NCBI GenBank assembly: GCA_018262975.1
Contig: JADFDG010000016.1
Span: 37,575-101,574, forward strand
Source: Gammaproteobacteria bacterium
GTDB lineage: Bacteria; Pseudomonadota; Gammaproteobacteria; Pseudomonadales; JADFDG01
Reading direction: 5' to 3'
Length of the DNA: 64,000 nt
The notes beneath the pieces were generated by a model. That model ran no database searches. It was not told the origin of the DNA and worked only from the letters and a program-made list of their open reading frames with translations. This document shows, one piece after another, positions 18,540 through 25,778 of the stretch (position 1 is its first letter; the number at the start of each line of letters is the position of its first letter). The position numbers and the translations under genes were made by a program.

Positions 18540-18752
18540 ATGGCGACGGCGACGTTTGTGCTGCTCTTTCTCTCGATTGCGCTCAGGCGGCCGGATCTGG
18601 CGCTACTTGTCTACTTTCTGCACTGGGCGTTCTGCCGAGCCCTTGGCCGGCCAACCGTCTTTGACCGGCTTGATCGTTGGTTGGGCCGGGTGGTCGCGGC
18701 CTTTCGCCAAGCCTCCACCGACACGCGGGACCAGGGGAATGGCAAGGGGTAA
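18540..18752 (+). CDS. Small membrane protein, 70 residues
   Basis: The N-terminal half is hydrophobic (ATFVLLFLSIALRRPDLALL then VYFLHWAF), compatible with one or two membrane segments, followed by an arginine-rich tail. It begins two bases after the stop of the zinc-ribbon gene, and GGGGGG precedes it, so the two are probably co-translated. No family recognised. Confidence 0.5.
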   Translation: MATATFVLLFLSIALRRPDLALLVYFLHWAFCRALGRPTVFDRLDRWLGRVVAAFRQASTDTRDQGNGKG

Positions 18753-18854
18753 ACATATTAATTATCCATGTATATCGGTAGAACGGCTTTAGGGTATGGA
18801 CGACTAGGAAGAAATTGTGGATAACTGCCAAATCTCGAATGGACTCGATGAACG

Positions 18855-19772
18855 ATGAGTGCCGATACCCCCTCAACCTTGCGCCGCCAATGGCATCTGC
18901 TGCAGCGGATCCCCCGTCACAACTGGATCGGAACGATCGATCTGCAGCGTGCGCTTCAGCGTGAGGGAATCGACGTCACGCTCCGTACCATCCAGCGTGA
19001 CCTGAACGCGCTGTCCGGGTCATTTCCCCTCGAGTCGAACAACCTCAATCCTCAGGGTTGGCGCTGGAAGAAGACCGCGCCGTCGATGGACCTGCCGCAT
19101 ATGACGTCCAGCCAGGCGCTGACCTTCCTCATGGTGGAAGAGCATCTGCGCCAGCTGACCCCGGCCAGCATCCTTGATGAGCTGAAGCCCTATTTCGACA
19201 CGGCTCGCCGCGTGGCGAGAGCGGGGGCACCGCGTGGCTCGCATTGGGTCGACAAGGTGCGCGTGGTGCCGGCGACCCAGCCGCTGATTCCGCCGACGAT
19301 TGATCCCGAGTGCTTGCGTACCGTGCAGGAAGCCCTACTCACCAACCGCCGGCTCGAGGTCGTTTACGACAGCCGTAGCAAGAAGGAGCGGGTGGACGCA
19401 ACGATCGACCCGCTGGGATTGGTGCAGCGCGGCCCGGTGATCTACCTGATTGCCGGGCGTGAGGGGGCGGAGCAAGTCCGACGCTTTGCAATGCATCGCG
19501 TGAGCAAGGCCTGGGTGCGCGAAGAGAAAGTGCGCAAACCCGCCGGATTTGATCTCGACAGCTATCTCGCCAAGGGCGGGATGGGCTTCGGTAACGGCGG
19601 CAAGATGAAGAAATTGAAAATCGTTCTGTCCCGAGAATCCGGAGAACACCTGTATGAGTCCAGGTTGAGTGACGATCAGGTGATTCGAGAGCTGCCGGAC
19701 GGGCGGTTGGAGGTTACGGCGACGGTGGCGGATACGCCGCAGTTGGCGTGGTGGGTTAAGGCGATTGCGTGA
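18855..19772 (+). CDS. WYL-domain transcriptional regulator (copy A)
   Basis: The 305-residue protein has an N-terminal winged helix (LQRIPRHNWIGTIDLQRALQ and VTLRTIQRDLNALS) and a central WYL domain: LEVVYDSRSKKERVDATIDP, LGLVQRGPVIYLIAGREG, with a C-terminal WCX-like extension ending QLAWWVKAIA. WYL proteins such as BrxR and CapW repress defence operons and respond to a nucleic-acid-related ligand. It directly precedes the AAA+/membrane operon (46 bases). It is a distant paralogue of the WYL protein at 24434-25528. An AT-rich stretch upstream (18750-18780) may hold its promoter. Candidate binder of the shared 15-bp motif, by inference. Confidence 0.88.
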   Translation: MSADTPSTLRRQWHLLQRIPRHNWIGTIDLQRALQREGIDVTLRTIQRDLNALSGSFPLESNNLNPQGWRWKKTAPSMDLPHMTSSQALTFLMVEEHLRQLTPASILDELKPYFDTARRVARAGAPRGSHWVDKVRVVPATQPLIPPTIDPECLRTVQEALLTNRRLEVVYDSRSKKERVDATIDPLGLVQRGPVIYLIAGREGAEQVRRFAMHRVSKAWVREEKVRKPAGFDLDSYLAKGGMGFGNGGKMKKLKIVLSRESGEHLYESRLSDDQVIRELPDGRLEVTATVADTPQLAWWVKAIA

Positions 19773-19817
19773 TTCAATGGCGAATTCGAAGGTCGCCAAA
19801 CATTTGGATGGAAGATT

Positions 19818-20771
19818 ATGGGAATCGGTAGGCGACTCGATGTCGGGCAAGAAGGCGTTCCGGCTGAATCTGGGGATGCTCGCTCGGACGGAGAGTTATT
19901 CCGTGTATCGGAATACACGTTGAGCGACTTGATATTGCCGGGCAGAACGATGTCCTCGCTGCTGGATTTTCTTTCTTACAAGAAGAACGAATCTATTGTC
20001 TTTGAGCAATGGGGTCTCAAGGATACGCATAAGAGGGGGCGACATAATGCAATTAATTTTTATGGACCTCCCGGAACAGGAAAGACCATGGCCGCGCATG
20101 CTGTGGCTCACGAGCTTGGCCTGCCGCTCATAGTTGCCAACTACGCCGAGCTTGAATCAAAGTATGTTGGCGAGACGTCGAAGAACATCACAAAGCTGTT
20201 TGCCCGGGCTGCCGAATCTGGAGCCGTTCTCTTTTTCGACGAGGCGGATGCAATCCTGAGTCGGCGAGTTACGAATATGACCCAGGCAACCGACGTGAGT
20301 GTCAATCAGACCAGATCAGTTTTGCTGGTCTTGATGAACAGTCATCCCGGGCTGGTCATATTCGCGACGAATTTCATTGAGAACTATGACCCCGCGTTCA
20401 TGCGGAGAATAGTCGCTCATGTCGACTTTGAATTGCCTGATGAGGAGTGTCGGAGAAAGCTGTGGGAGAAGTATGTTCCTGCCAATATGCCTTTTGATGG
20501 CGATATTGGAATCCTCGCCACTTCTTCCGAGGGCCTTTCGGGGAGTGATATTTCAACCTGTGTTCTCAAGGCGGCAATGTCGGCTGCAAGGTCGGCCTCG
20601 CCAGTGGTTCGTAGTGAAAATTTTTTTCAGGCTATCAACGAGATCAGAAAGAGCAAGATGGCAAATTCTGGCTCAGGCGGTCGTCGGGAAGATGTTCGTG
20701 TCAGAGATGTTCCTGAGTCGTATGTTGTTGAACAGATTGGAAATTCTGCCGTGGAGGCTTTGAGGTCATGA
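19818..20771 (+). CDS. AAA+ ATPase, spastin/FtsH-like class
   Basis: The 317-residue protein has one AAA+ module: Walker A YGPPGTGKTMAAHAVAHELG (about residue 76), the pore-loop-like ELESKYVGETSKNI, Walker B AVLFFDEADAIL, sensor 1 VIFATNFIENYDPAF, and an RR arginine finger (MRRIVAHVDFELP). The C-terminal helical lid is present. It overlaps the next membrane-protein gene by four bases (ATGA), forming a four-gene operon to 22623. The DNA of this operon is markedly less GC-rich than neighbours, indicating recent transfer. The substrate is unknown; the linked membrane proteins suggest work at the membrane. Confidence 0.85.
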   Translation: MGIGRRLDVGQEGVPAESGDARSDGELFRVSEYTLSDLILPGRTMSSLLDFLSYKKNESIVFEQWGLKDTHKRGRHNAINFYGPPGTGKTMAAHAVAHELGLPLIVANYAELESKYVGETSKNITKLFARAAESGAVLFFDEADAILSRRVTNMTQATDVSVNQTRSVLLVLMNSHPGLVIFATNFIENYDPAFMRRIVAHVDFELPDEECRRKLWEKYVPANMPFDGDIGILATSSEGLSGSDISTCVLKAAMSAARSASPVVRSENFFQAINEIRKSKMANSGSGGRREDVRVRDVPESYVVEQIGNSAVEALRS

Positions 20772-21124
20772 TACCTGTTGCATATCTCGTTGGTGCGGCA
20801 ATCGTAACTGCCGTGGTGGTTGGCGTCTTCTGGAAAGAAATTTCCGCCTGGATAAAGAGGATCTGGGAGAAGTTGCCGGAGTCCGTAAAGGCGAATCTTC
20901 AGGGCGCAAAGGCATTCGTAGAGAAGATTGGAAGTACTGCCAAGAACATAATGGCCTATTACTCATATAACAAGGATACCGACAAGTGGAATGAGACCAT
21001 TGTTACCAAGGAGGTTTCAATGAGCGAAATTCCGGATGACATTCGAAAGAAAGTGGAGCGCTCCGGTGGCAGGGCCGAGATTACGGAAGAGCTTGAGAAG
21101 AAGCTTGAGCTGAGCATGAGTTGA
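20768..21124 (+). CDS. Membrane-anchored protein of the AAA+ operon
   Basis: The 118-residue protein has an N-terminal membrane segment (PVAYLVGAAIVTAVVVGVFW), then an amphipathic charged region (KEISAWIKRIWEKLPESVKA) and a C-terminal acidic/basic coil. Its start overlaps the stop of the ATPase gene, which implies coupling. No family recognised. With the ATPase it may form a membrane-tethered machine. Confidence 0.7.
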   Translation: MIPVAYLVGAAIVTAVVVGVFWKEISAWIKRIWEKLPESVKANLQGAKAFVEKIGSTAKNIMAYYSYNKDTDKWNETIVTKEVSMSEIPDDIRKKVERSGGRAEITEELEKKLELSMS

Positions 21125-21125
21125 G

Positions 21126-21560
21126 GTGGATATGAAAGAGAAAATTATGAACATGGTCATCGACCATCTCAAGAAGAGTCCTGTGCTGCAGTCTGCCAAG
21201 TCGGCTGTGGAGACGGCACTGGATCACATCAATGATAACCTCCGATTTGAGCCGTTGGAGTTGTCGGCATTGGCGGAAAGGTTGTCGCCGGCGACGGATC
21301 AGTTGATTTTGGAGACGGAGCAATCGGAGCGAGCACAGTATGTTGGCGGAAGACTTTCGGCAATTTATTCAAAGGATTCCGGGGATGATTTCGTTCTGCT
21401 GCTGAAGCTGTACTTCAAGGGCGGCGGGGAAAGGATCTTTGTCAAGGAGGTGTCCAAGACGTTGCCCGCATTTCTTCTGGCGACGGCATCCTTGGCTGAA
21501 TTGAACGCCAAGGGCGAGATTTCCTATGAGGTTGACCCCCCGGCGAAGGGTGGAGCCTGA
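21126..21560 (+). CDS. Hypothetical protein of the AAA+ operon, 144 residues
   Basis: It starts MDMKEKIMNMVIDHLKKSPV, has an amphipathic helical first half, and a beta-rich second half (DFVLLLKLYFKGGGERIFVK). There is no membrane segment or catalytic motif. It begins one base after the preceding stop. No family recognised; its retention in the operon argues that it is functional. Confidence 0.65.
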   Translation: MDMKEKIMNMVIDHLKKSPVLQSAKSAVETALDHINDNLRFEPLELSALAERLSPATDQLILETEQSERAQYVGGRLSAIYSKDSGDDFVLLLKLYFKGGGERIFVKEVSKTLPAFLLATASLAELNAKGEISYEVDPPAKGGA

Positions 21561-21588
21561 CTGAACGTGGATTGCGCCTTCTTCTTCC

Positions 21589-22623
21589 GTGGAGATTGTC
21601 CCCGTGGTTCCTGAGAAAGTGCTGAAGATTGTGGTGGGCTATAAGTCAAAGGACTATTTTCCTATTGGCCGGATTCCCCAGGAAAAGCTTCAGAATGCCC
21701 GGGATGTCTATTTTCTGGATCCCGATGACGAGGCGGTGGCCTTGATTGATGCCACAATCTTCGGTTCTGCCAAAAAGGGAATGGTCATTGGCATTAATGG
21801 CGTCTATTGGCGGAATGAGGACGGAGAAGATACCGGTCCTCACTTTATTTCATGGGACCGTTTGGCAGTCGGCAAGAAGAGCATTACTACAGCCTTTTCG
21901 GGAGTCGCTCTTGGTGCTGAGGGAAAGTTTGACCTCACGTCATGCCAAATGGACAAGAAGTTACTTGTTAAGCTGCTTTCTGAGCTTGTTTCCCTTCATC
22001 GCCAATCACCCATTGATGACGCTCCTGTTGATGAGCGAACCTTGATGCCTGGTGCCAGAGAGCTATTTGTAGCTCGCGCGGCATTGCGTGATGCGAACGC
22101 GAAAGTGCTCGATGTTGAGAATAGGCTGGCTTTGATCGATGCCAAGAAGCCTCCTTCCTACTGGATCGACGGTTGGAGAGGAGTGCTGGTCGAGCTTTTT
22201 GCGTGGCCCATTGCCTTTCTTGTTTATTTTTTGTTCGCGGGCTTGCATTGGCTGATTGGTCTGATTGCGGGGCTGCTGGCGTTAGGCGTTTATTCGAATT
22301 TGATGGGTGCCCGTGGCCGTAAGAAATTGCAGCCAGGTTTGGCGTCATTGATTGCTCAGCGTGATCAGATTCAGGAGCGACTTCTGCGTATGGCGCAGGG
22401 GGTTGTTCCGGAGATTCATGGTCTTGGCATGGCAACCCTGGAGGACGTCATGGTCAAGACGTCGGCCGGGGGACTTGGGGTCAAGGAGACCCGCCGGCTG
22501 CTGGAGGGGGAGGTCAGGGAGGGAAGGCTTGAGAAGATATCCTTGTTCGAGGGAAAGATTCTCTATAAGAGTCATTCTCCGCAGGCTGACAAATACGAGA
22601 CTACCGAGCTCACGATCGATTAA
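21589..22623 (+). CDS. Membrane protein with N-terminal PH-like domain, end of AAA+ operon
   Basis: The 344-residue protein has an N-terminal part (DATIFGSAKKGMVIGINGVY, then FISWDRL) that looks like a bacterial PH-like module, which often senses lipids or proteins. A coiled-coil segment follows, then two membrane segments (LVELFAWPIAFLVYFLFAGL and LIGLIAGLLALGVYSNLMG), and a C-terminal winged-helix-like part (LEDVMVKTSAGGLGVKETRR). The start is uncertain: GTG at 21589 is the first possible, GTG at 21604 has GGAG about 9 nt upstream. Its 3' end overlaps the convergent helicase gene by 14 bases. Confidence 0.7.
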   Translation: MEIVPVVPEKVLKIVVGYKSKDYFPIGRIPQEKLQNARDVYFLDPDDEAVALIDATIFGSAKKGMVIGINGVYWRNEDGEDTGPHFISWDRLAVGKKSITTAFSGVALGAEGKFDLTSCQMDKKLLVKLLSELVSLHRQSPIDDAPVDERTLMPGARELFVARAALRDANAKVLDVENRLALIDAKKPPSYWIDGWRGVLVELFAWPIAFLVYFLFAGLHWLIGLIAGLLALGVYSNLMGARGRKKLQPGLASLIAQRDQIQERLLRMAQGVVPEIHGLGMATLEDVMVKTSAGGLGVKETRRLLEGEVREGRLEKISLFEGKILYKSHSPQADKYETTELTID

Positions 22624-24295
22624 GTGTCTTGCTTGTGGTGACTTGGTTTCCGGAGAACCAGTTGTTGAGCTTATCCGCCACCCTCTCACTCACCACCAAC
22701 GCCAGCCCGGAGCGCGCCCTCGTCATCCCCGTATACAGCCTGTTGATCACCGCCGGCGTGATCTCCTCGAAGTCGATCTCGGCGTAGATCACCGCGGCGG
22801 CCTGCAGGCCCTTGAAGCGGTACACGGTGTCCACGCGCAGTTCGCCGGTGGAGTATTTCTGGCGGCCGTCCTCGTAATCCTGCAGGAAGCGGCGGGTGGT
22901 CCAGGGGCCGATGCGGTCCTGCTGGACCAGGCGTGAGCGTTGCAGGCCGGCGTCGCTGATCACGGCGATATCCGTCGGCAGGTAGCCGCGGTTGACCAGC
23001 TGGCGGACCTGGCGGGCGACCACCTCGACCACGTCTTCGCCCTCGCGCAGCACGACCAGCTCGGGCATGTCGCCCTGGGTGGCGCTGGCGGCGATGTCCG
23101 GCGGATCGAGGCGGAGCAGGGTGTTGGTGTAGTCCACGATGGCGCGACCGCAGCGCCAGTTCTCGCGCAGGTCCATGCGAACGGTGGTCTCGAGTGCGGC
23201 GGTGTCGTCGCGACGCTGCAGGCGCTGGCGGGTGTCCTCCATCCAGATCACGCGCGCGTCCGGCGCCAGCAGGTGTTCGACGAAGGCGGCTTGCTGGGTG
23301 GAGAAATCCTGGCCCTCGTCCACGATCAGCGCGTCGAACTGCCATTCCGGTATCGGGGGCGCGGCCAGTGCCGCCGCGCGCAGGGACTCGAATCGGGCGT
23401 TCATGTCCGAGCGGTCCTGGTCGGGGCCATCGGCCTCCATGTACAGCTCGGTGAGGTGGTCCACGGTGGCGACCACGCCACCCCGGGGCAGGATGCCCGC
23501 GAGTCTTTCGGCCAGCGGTCGGTTGAAGCACACGTAGAGGGCGCGCTTGCCCTCGCGCAGGGCGCGGCCGTGCAGGGCGGCGGCGAGCTGGGTCTTGCCG
23601 GAACCCGCGCTGCCCTGCACATGCAGGCGCCAGGGGGCGAAGGAGAGTGTCTGCACGAACTGCGCGAGGCGGCCGCCGTGCGCGCGGTAGACCTTGTCCT
23701 GGTTCTCCAGCGAGGCGCCGATGTCCAGGGTGAGGGCAAGCTGGCTCTCCAGGAAGGCTTGCACGCGCTGCTGCTTGTCGAGGTTCACCGGGTGGCGGGC
23801 GAGGATCTCCTCGAGCAGGGCCGGCAACTCCTTGGCGCGGCTGGCATCCACCAGCTGCATGCGCTCCAGTTGCAGCGACGCCACGTTCTCCACGCGGTGG
23901 TCAGGCAGGTACATGAGGGTGGTGAGGTAGGGCGGCTGGACCTGTTTGCCGTAGGCATCAGTCCACTGCTTCAGGAAGGCCGTGAACGAGTGGCGCAGTT
24001 GCTGGCCGACGGACTTTTCCTTGGTGCCGTAGGCCTTCTTGAGTTCGCCGGCGTCGTTGACGAACAGCGCGCCATTCTTCTGTTCGATGAGCACGGCGTC
24101 CCCGGACGGGCCGACCACGATCAGGTCGATCTCGCCGTACACCGGCACGCCGTTCTGTTCGCGCGAGGCCCATTCCACGCCGGCCCAGATCACGTAGTCA
24201 TCGCTCATCGCATCGGCCAGCCAGCCGATGGTTTCCTTTTCGCCGTCGTGCAGGTAGGCGCTGTGCAGCCAGTCCTGAGGGTAAACCTGTGCCAT
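22610..24295 (-). CDS. NERD-domain SF1 (UvrD-like) helicase
   Basis: The 561-residue protein has a NERD nuclease-related domain at the N-terminus (VYGEIDLIVVGPSGDAVLIE, then QKNG) followed by an SF1 helicase: Walker A VQGSAGSGKTQLAAAL, Walker B ALIVDEGQDFSTQQ, the arginine motif LRENWRCGRAIVDYTN, motif V RVDTVYRFKGLQAAA, and motif VI RLYTGMTRARSG. The ATG at 24295 is chosen; an extension to 24388 would translate the REP element upstream. NERD plus helicase proteins are frequent in defence islands. It converges on the AAA+ operon. Confidence 0.85.
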   Translation of the reverse strand: MAQVYPQDWLHSAYLHDGEKETIGWLADAMSDDYVIWAGVEWASREQNGVPVYGEIDLIVVGPSGDAVLIEQKNGALFVNDAGELKKAYGTKEKSVGQQLRHSFTAFLKQWTDAYGKQVQPPYLTTLMYLPDHRVENVASLQLERMQLVDASRAKELPALLEEILARHPVNLDKQQRVQAFLESQLALTLDIGASLENQDKVYRAHGGRLAQFVQTLSFAPWRLHVQGSAGSGKTQLAAALHGRALREGKRALYVCFNRPLAERLAGILPRGGVVATVDHLTELYMEADGPDQDRSDMNARFESLRAAALAAPPIPEWQFDALIVDEGQDFSTQQAAFVEHLLAPDARVIWMEDTRQRLQRRDDTAALETTVRMDLRENWRCGRAIVDYTNTLLRLDPPDIAASATQGDMPELVVLREGEDVVEVVARQVRQLVNRGYLPTDIAVISDAGLQRSRLVQQDRIGPWTTRRFLQDYEDGRQKYSTGELRVDTVYRFKGLQAAAVIYAEIDFEEITPAVINRLYTGMTRARSGLALVVSERVADKLNNWFSGNQVTTSKTLNRS

Positions 24296-24346
24296 GGTGG
24301 TCGCGAATCCGTATGCAAAGCCGAAGGCTAACCCGCACCACCGTTT

Positions 24347-24437
24347 GTAGCGAGGGGGCCACGCCCCCGATATGTGACAAGGGGCCACGCCCCCGATTCA
24401 TATGGCCAACCAATCGGGGGCATGGCCCCCTCGCTAC
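24347..24437. repeat. REP cluster 1: one direct, one truncated, one inverted copy
   Basis: A complete copy occupies 24347-24370 (GTAG head, then a GGGGGC/GCCCCC hairpin), a headless copy 24381-24396, and an inverted complete copy 24414-24437. The GTAG tetranucleotide next to a hairpin is the signature of REP elements mobilised by RAYT (TnpA-REP) proteins. The inverted copy supplies the TAG stop codon of the WYL gene (24434-24436). Confidence 0.85.
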
Positions 24438-25528
24438 ATGGGTGCCGGGGTGGTGGTGTAGCGGGCTACCATCTTTTCGGCGGTGCTGCGCATCTGTTCG
24501 CGCAACTCGGCCGGGGCCAGCACGTCGACATTTTCGCCAAAGCCCAGCAGCCACCAGCCGAGCTGGTTGGTGTCGGGGACGGTGGCGCGCACTTCCAGCA
24601 CGCCGTTGCCCAGGTCCTGCGCCTGCTGGTCCTGCGAGAGCGGGGTTTCCAGCAGGTGCTGTCCCACGCCGTTGTGGAAACGCAGGTGCAGTGCGATGTC
24701 GCCGCGGCCGGTAGCGAAGCCCAAGCCGTTCTGCCCGGCCAGCCAGCCATCGAGGTCGAAGCCGTCCGGCACCAGCACGCGGGTCTCGTCCTTGTGCGCG
24801 CGCTCGAAGCGGTGCAGCGGGTACAGGCGCACGTCGGTGTAGGTCCACACCGTGGCCACCAGGTAGGTCACCGGACCACGGATCACCAGGCCCAGCGGGT
24901 TGAACGTCATTTCGCGTGCTTCGGCGGCGCCGCGGCCGCGGTACCAGCCCGTGAACTGCGTGCGCGTGGCCAGCGCCAGGTAAATGGCGTCGCGCACGGC
25001 ATGCTTCACCGGCGGGCGCAGCAACGGTTGCGTGGGCTGGACCACGTGCACGGACTTGCCCCAGTGCTTCAGGCCGGTACCCCCCATGCCGGGGGCGCTG
25101 CGCAGGCGCTCGGCGGCGCGCGCGAACTGCGCCGCCAGTGCGTCGGTGACCATCGGCGGCAGCATGTCCTCGAGGTGGTCGCGCACCATGGTGAAGGTGA
25201 AGGCCTCGATCTCGGTCATGCCCGAGGCCATCACGCTGGTGCTGCGCATGGGCCAGCGCCAGGCATAGGCCAGCGGCTGGCGCTTGCCGTCGGCCTCCGC
25301 CTCGGTGTCGCCCACGCGTTCGAAGCCGAAGCGGGCGGCCAGCCGGTTGAGATCCCGCACCACCGTGCGGCGGTCGACTTCATAGCCCAGTGCCTCCAGG
25401 CGCTTGTGCACCTGAGCTGTCGACATGGACAGCGGCGCCCTCGGCAGGACCGACATCATGTCGATCAGCCGCTCCACGGTGCGCGAGGTGTCCGGGCGGG
25501 TGTTGTCGGCAGGGGATGAGCGGGGCAT
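24434..25528 (-). CDS. WYL-domain transcriptional regulator (copy B)
   Basis: The 364-residue protein has an N-terminal winged helix (VHKRLEALGYEVDRRTVVRD) and a WYL domain in which NPLGLVIRGPVTYLVATVW and TDVRLYPLHRFERAH are recognisable, then a WCX-like C-terminus (DTNQLGWWLLGFGENV). The ATG at 25528 has CGGAG upstream. It is divergent from the two-module AAA+ gene, and operator site 6 lies in its promoter region, so autoregulation is likely. Its stop codon is provided by the GTAG of a REP element. Proteins of this family include BrxR and CapW. Confidence 0.87.
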   Translation of the reverse strand: MPRSSPADNTRPDTSRTVERLIDMMSVLPRAPLSMSTAQVHKRLEALGYEVDRRTVVRDLNRLAARFGFERVGDTEAEADGKRQPLAYAWRWPMRSTSVMASGMTEIEAFTFTMVRDHLEDMLPPMVTDALAAQFARAAERLRSAPGMGGTGLKHWGKSVHVVQPTQPLLRPPVKHAVRDAIYLALATRTQFTGWYRGRGAAEAREMTFNPLGLVIRGPVTYLVATVWTYTDVRLYPLHRFERAHKDETRVLVPDGFDLDGWLAGQNGLGFATGRGDIALHLRFHNGVGQHLLETPLSQDQQAQDLGNGVLEVRATVPDTNQLGWWLLGFGENVDVLAPAELREQMRSTAEKMVARYTTTPAPM

Positions 25529-25576
25529 GGGGGGGCTCCGGGCTGGGGCTGACGATGGTGACTGTATCGCCTGCAT

Positions 25577-25591
25577 GCGACAGGTAGCGTC
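25577..25591. promoter_or_regulatory. Shared operator-like motif, site 6
   Basis: GCGACAGGTAGCGTC with an extended CGAC arm lies about 50 bases upstream of the WYL gene. It keeps GAC, R, G and GTC of the consensus, with C for T in the right arm. Position suits autorepression. Confidence 0.45.
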
Positions 25592-25618
25592 GCACTCCCG
25601 GTGCTTGCGCATCCGCAT

Positions 25619-25682
25619 GTAGCGAGGGGGCCATGCCCCCGATTTATTGGTCGACCGGTCGGGGGCATGGCCCCCTCGCTAC
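25619..25682. repeat. REP cluster 2: inverted pair
   Basis: Two complete 24-base copies face each other: direct at 25619-25642 and inverted at 25659-25682, separated by 16 bases. Such inverted pairs are the BIME arrangement of REP elements. It lies in the intergenic region between the WYL gene and the AAA+ gene. Confidence 0.85.
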
Positions 25683-25702
25683 AAGGCGGGGGGGATCTGG
25701 GT

Positions 25703-25717
25703 GCGACACGATCTGAC
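25703..25717. promoter_or_regulatory. Degenerate operator-like motif, site 7
   Basis: GCGACACGATCTGAC keeps the left arm of the consensus but loses most of the right one. It is 61 bases upstream of the AAA+ gene start, so it is positioned for regulation, but the match is weak. Confidence 0.25.
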
Positions 25718-25778
25718 GGGTTGGCTTGCGAGGATGGTCGCCCGATCCAGCAGGGGTCCATCCCCGGGAGTGAGCACC

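Noticed and set aside
24296..24388. N-terminal extension of the NERD helicase to 24388
   Set aside because: The added residues are encoded by the REP element, and the ATG at 24295 gives the usual start of the family.
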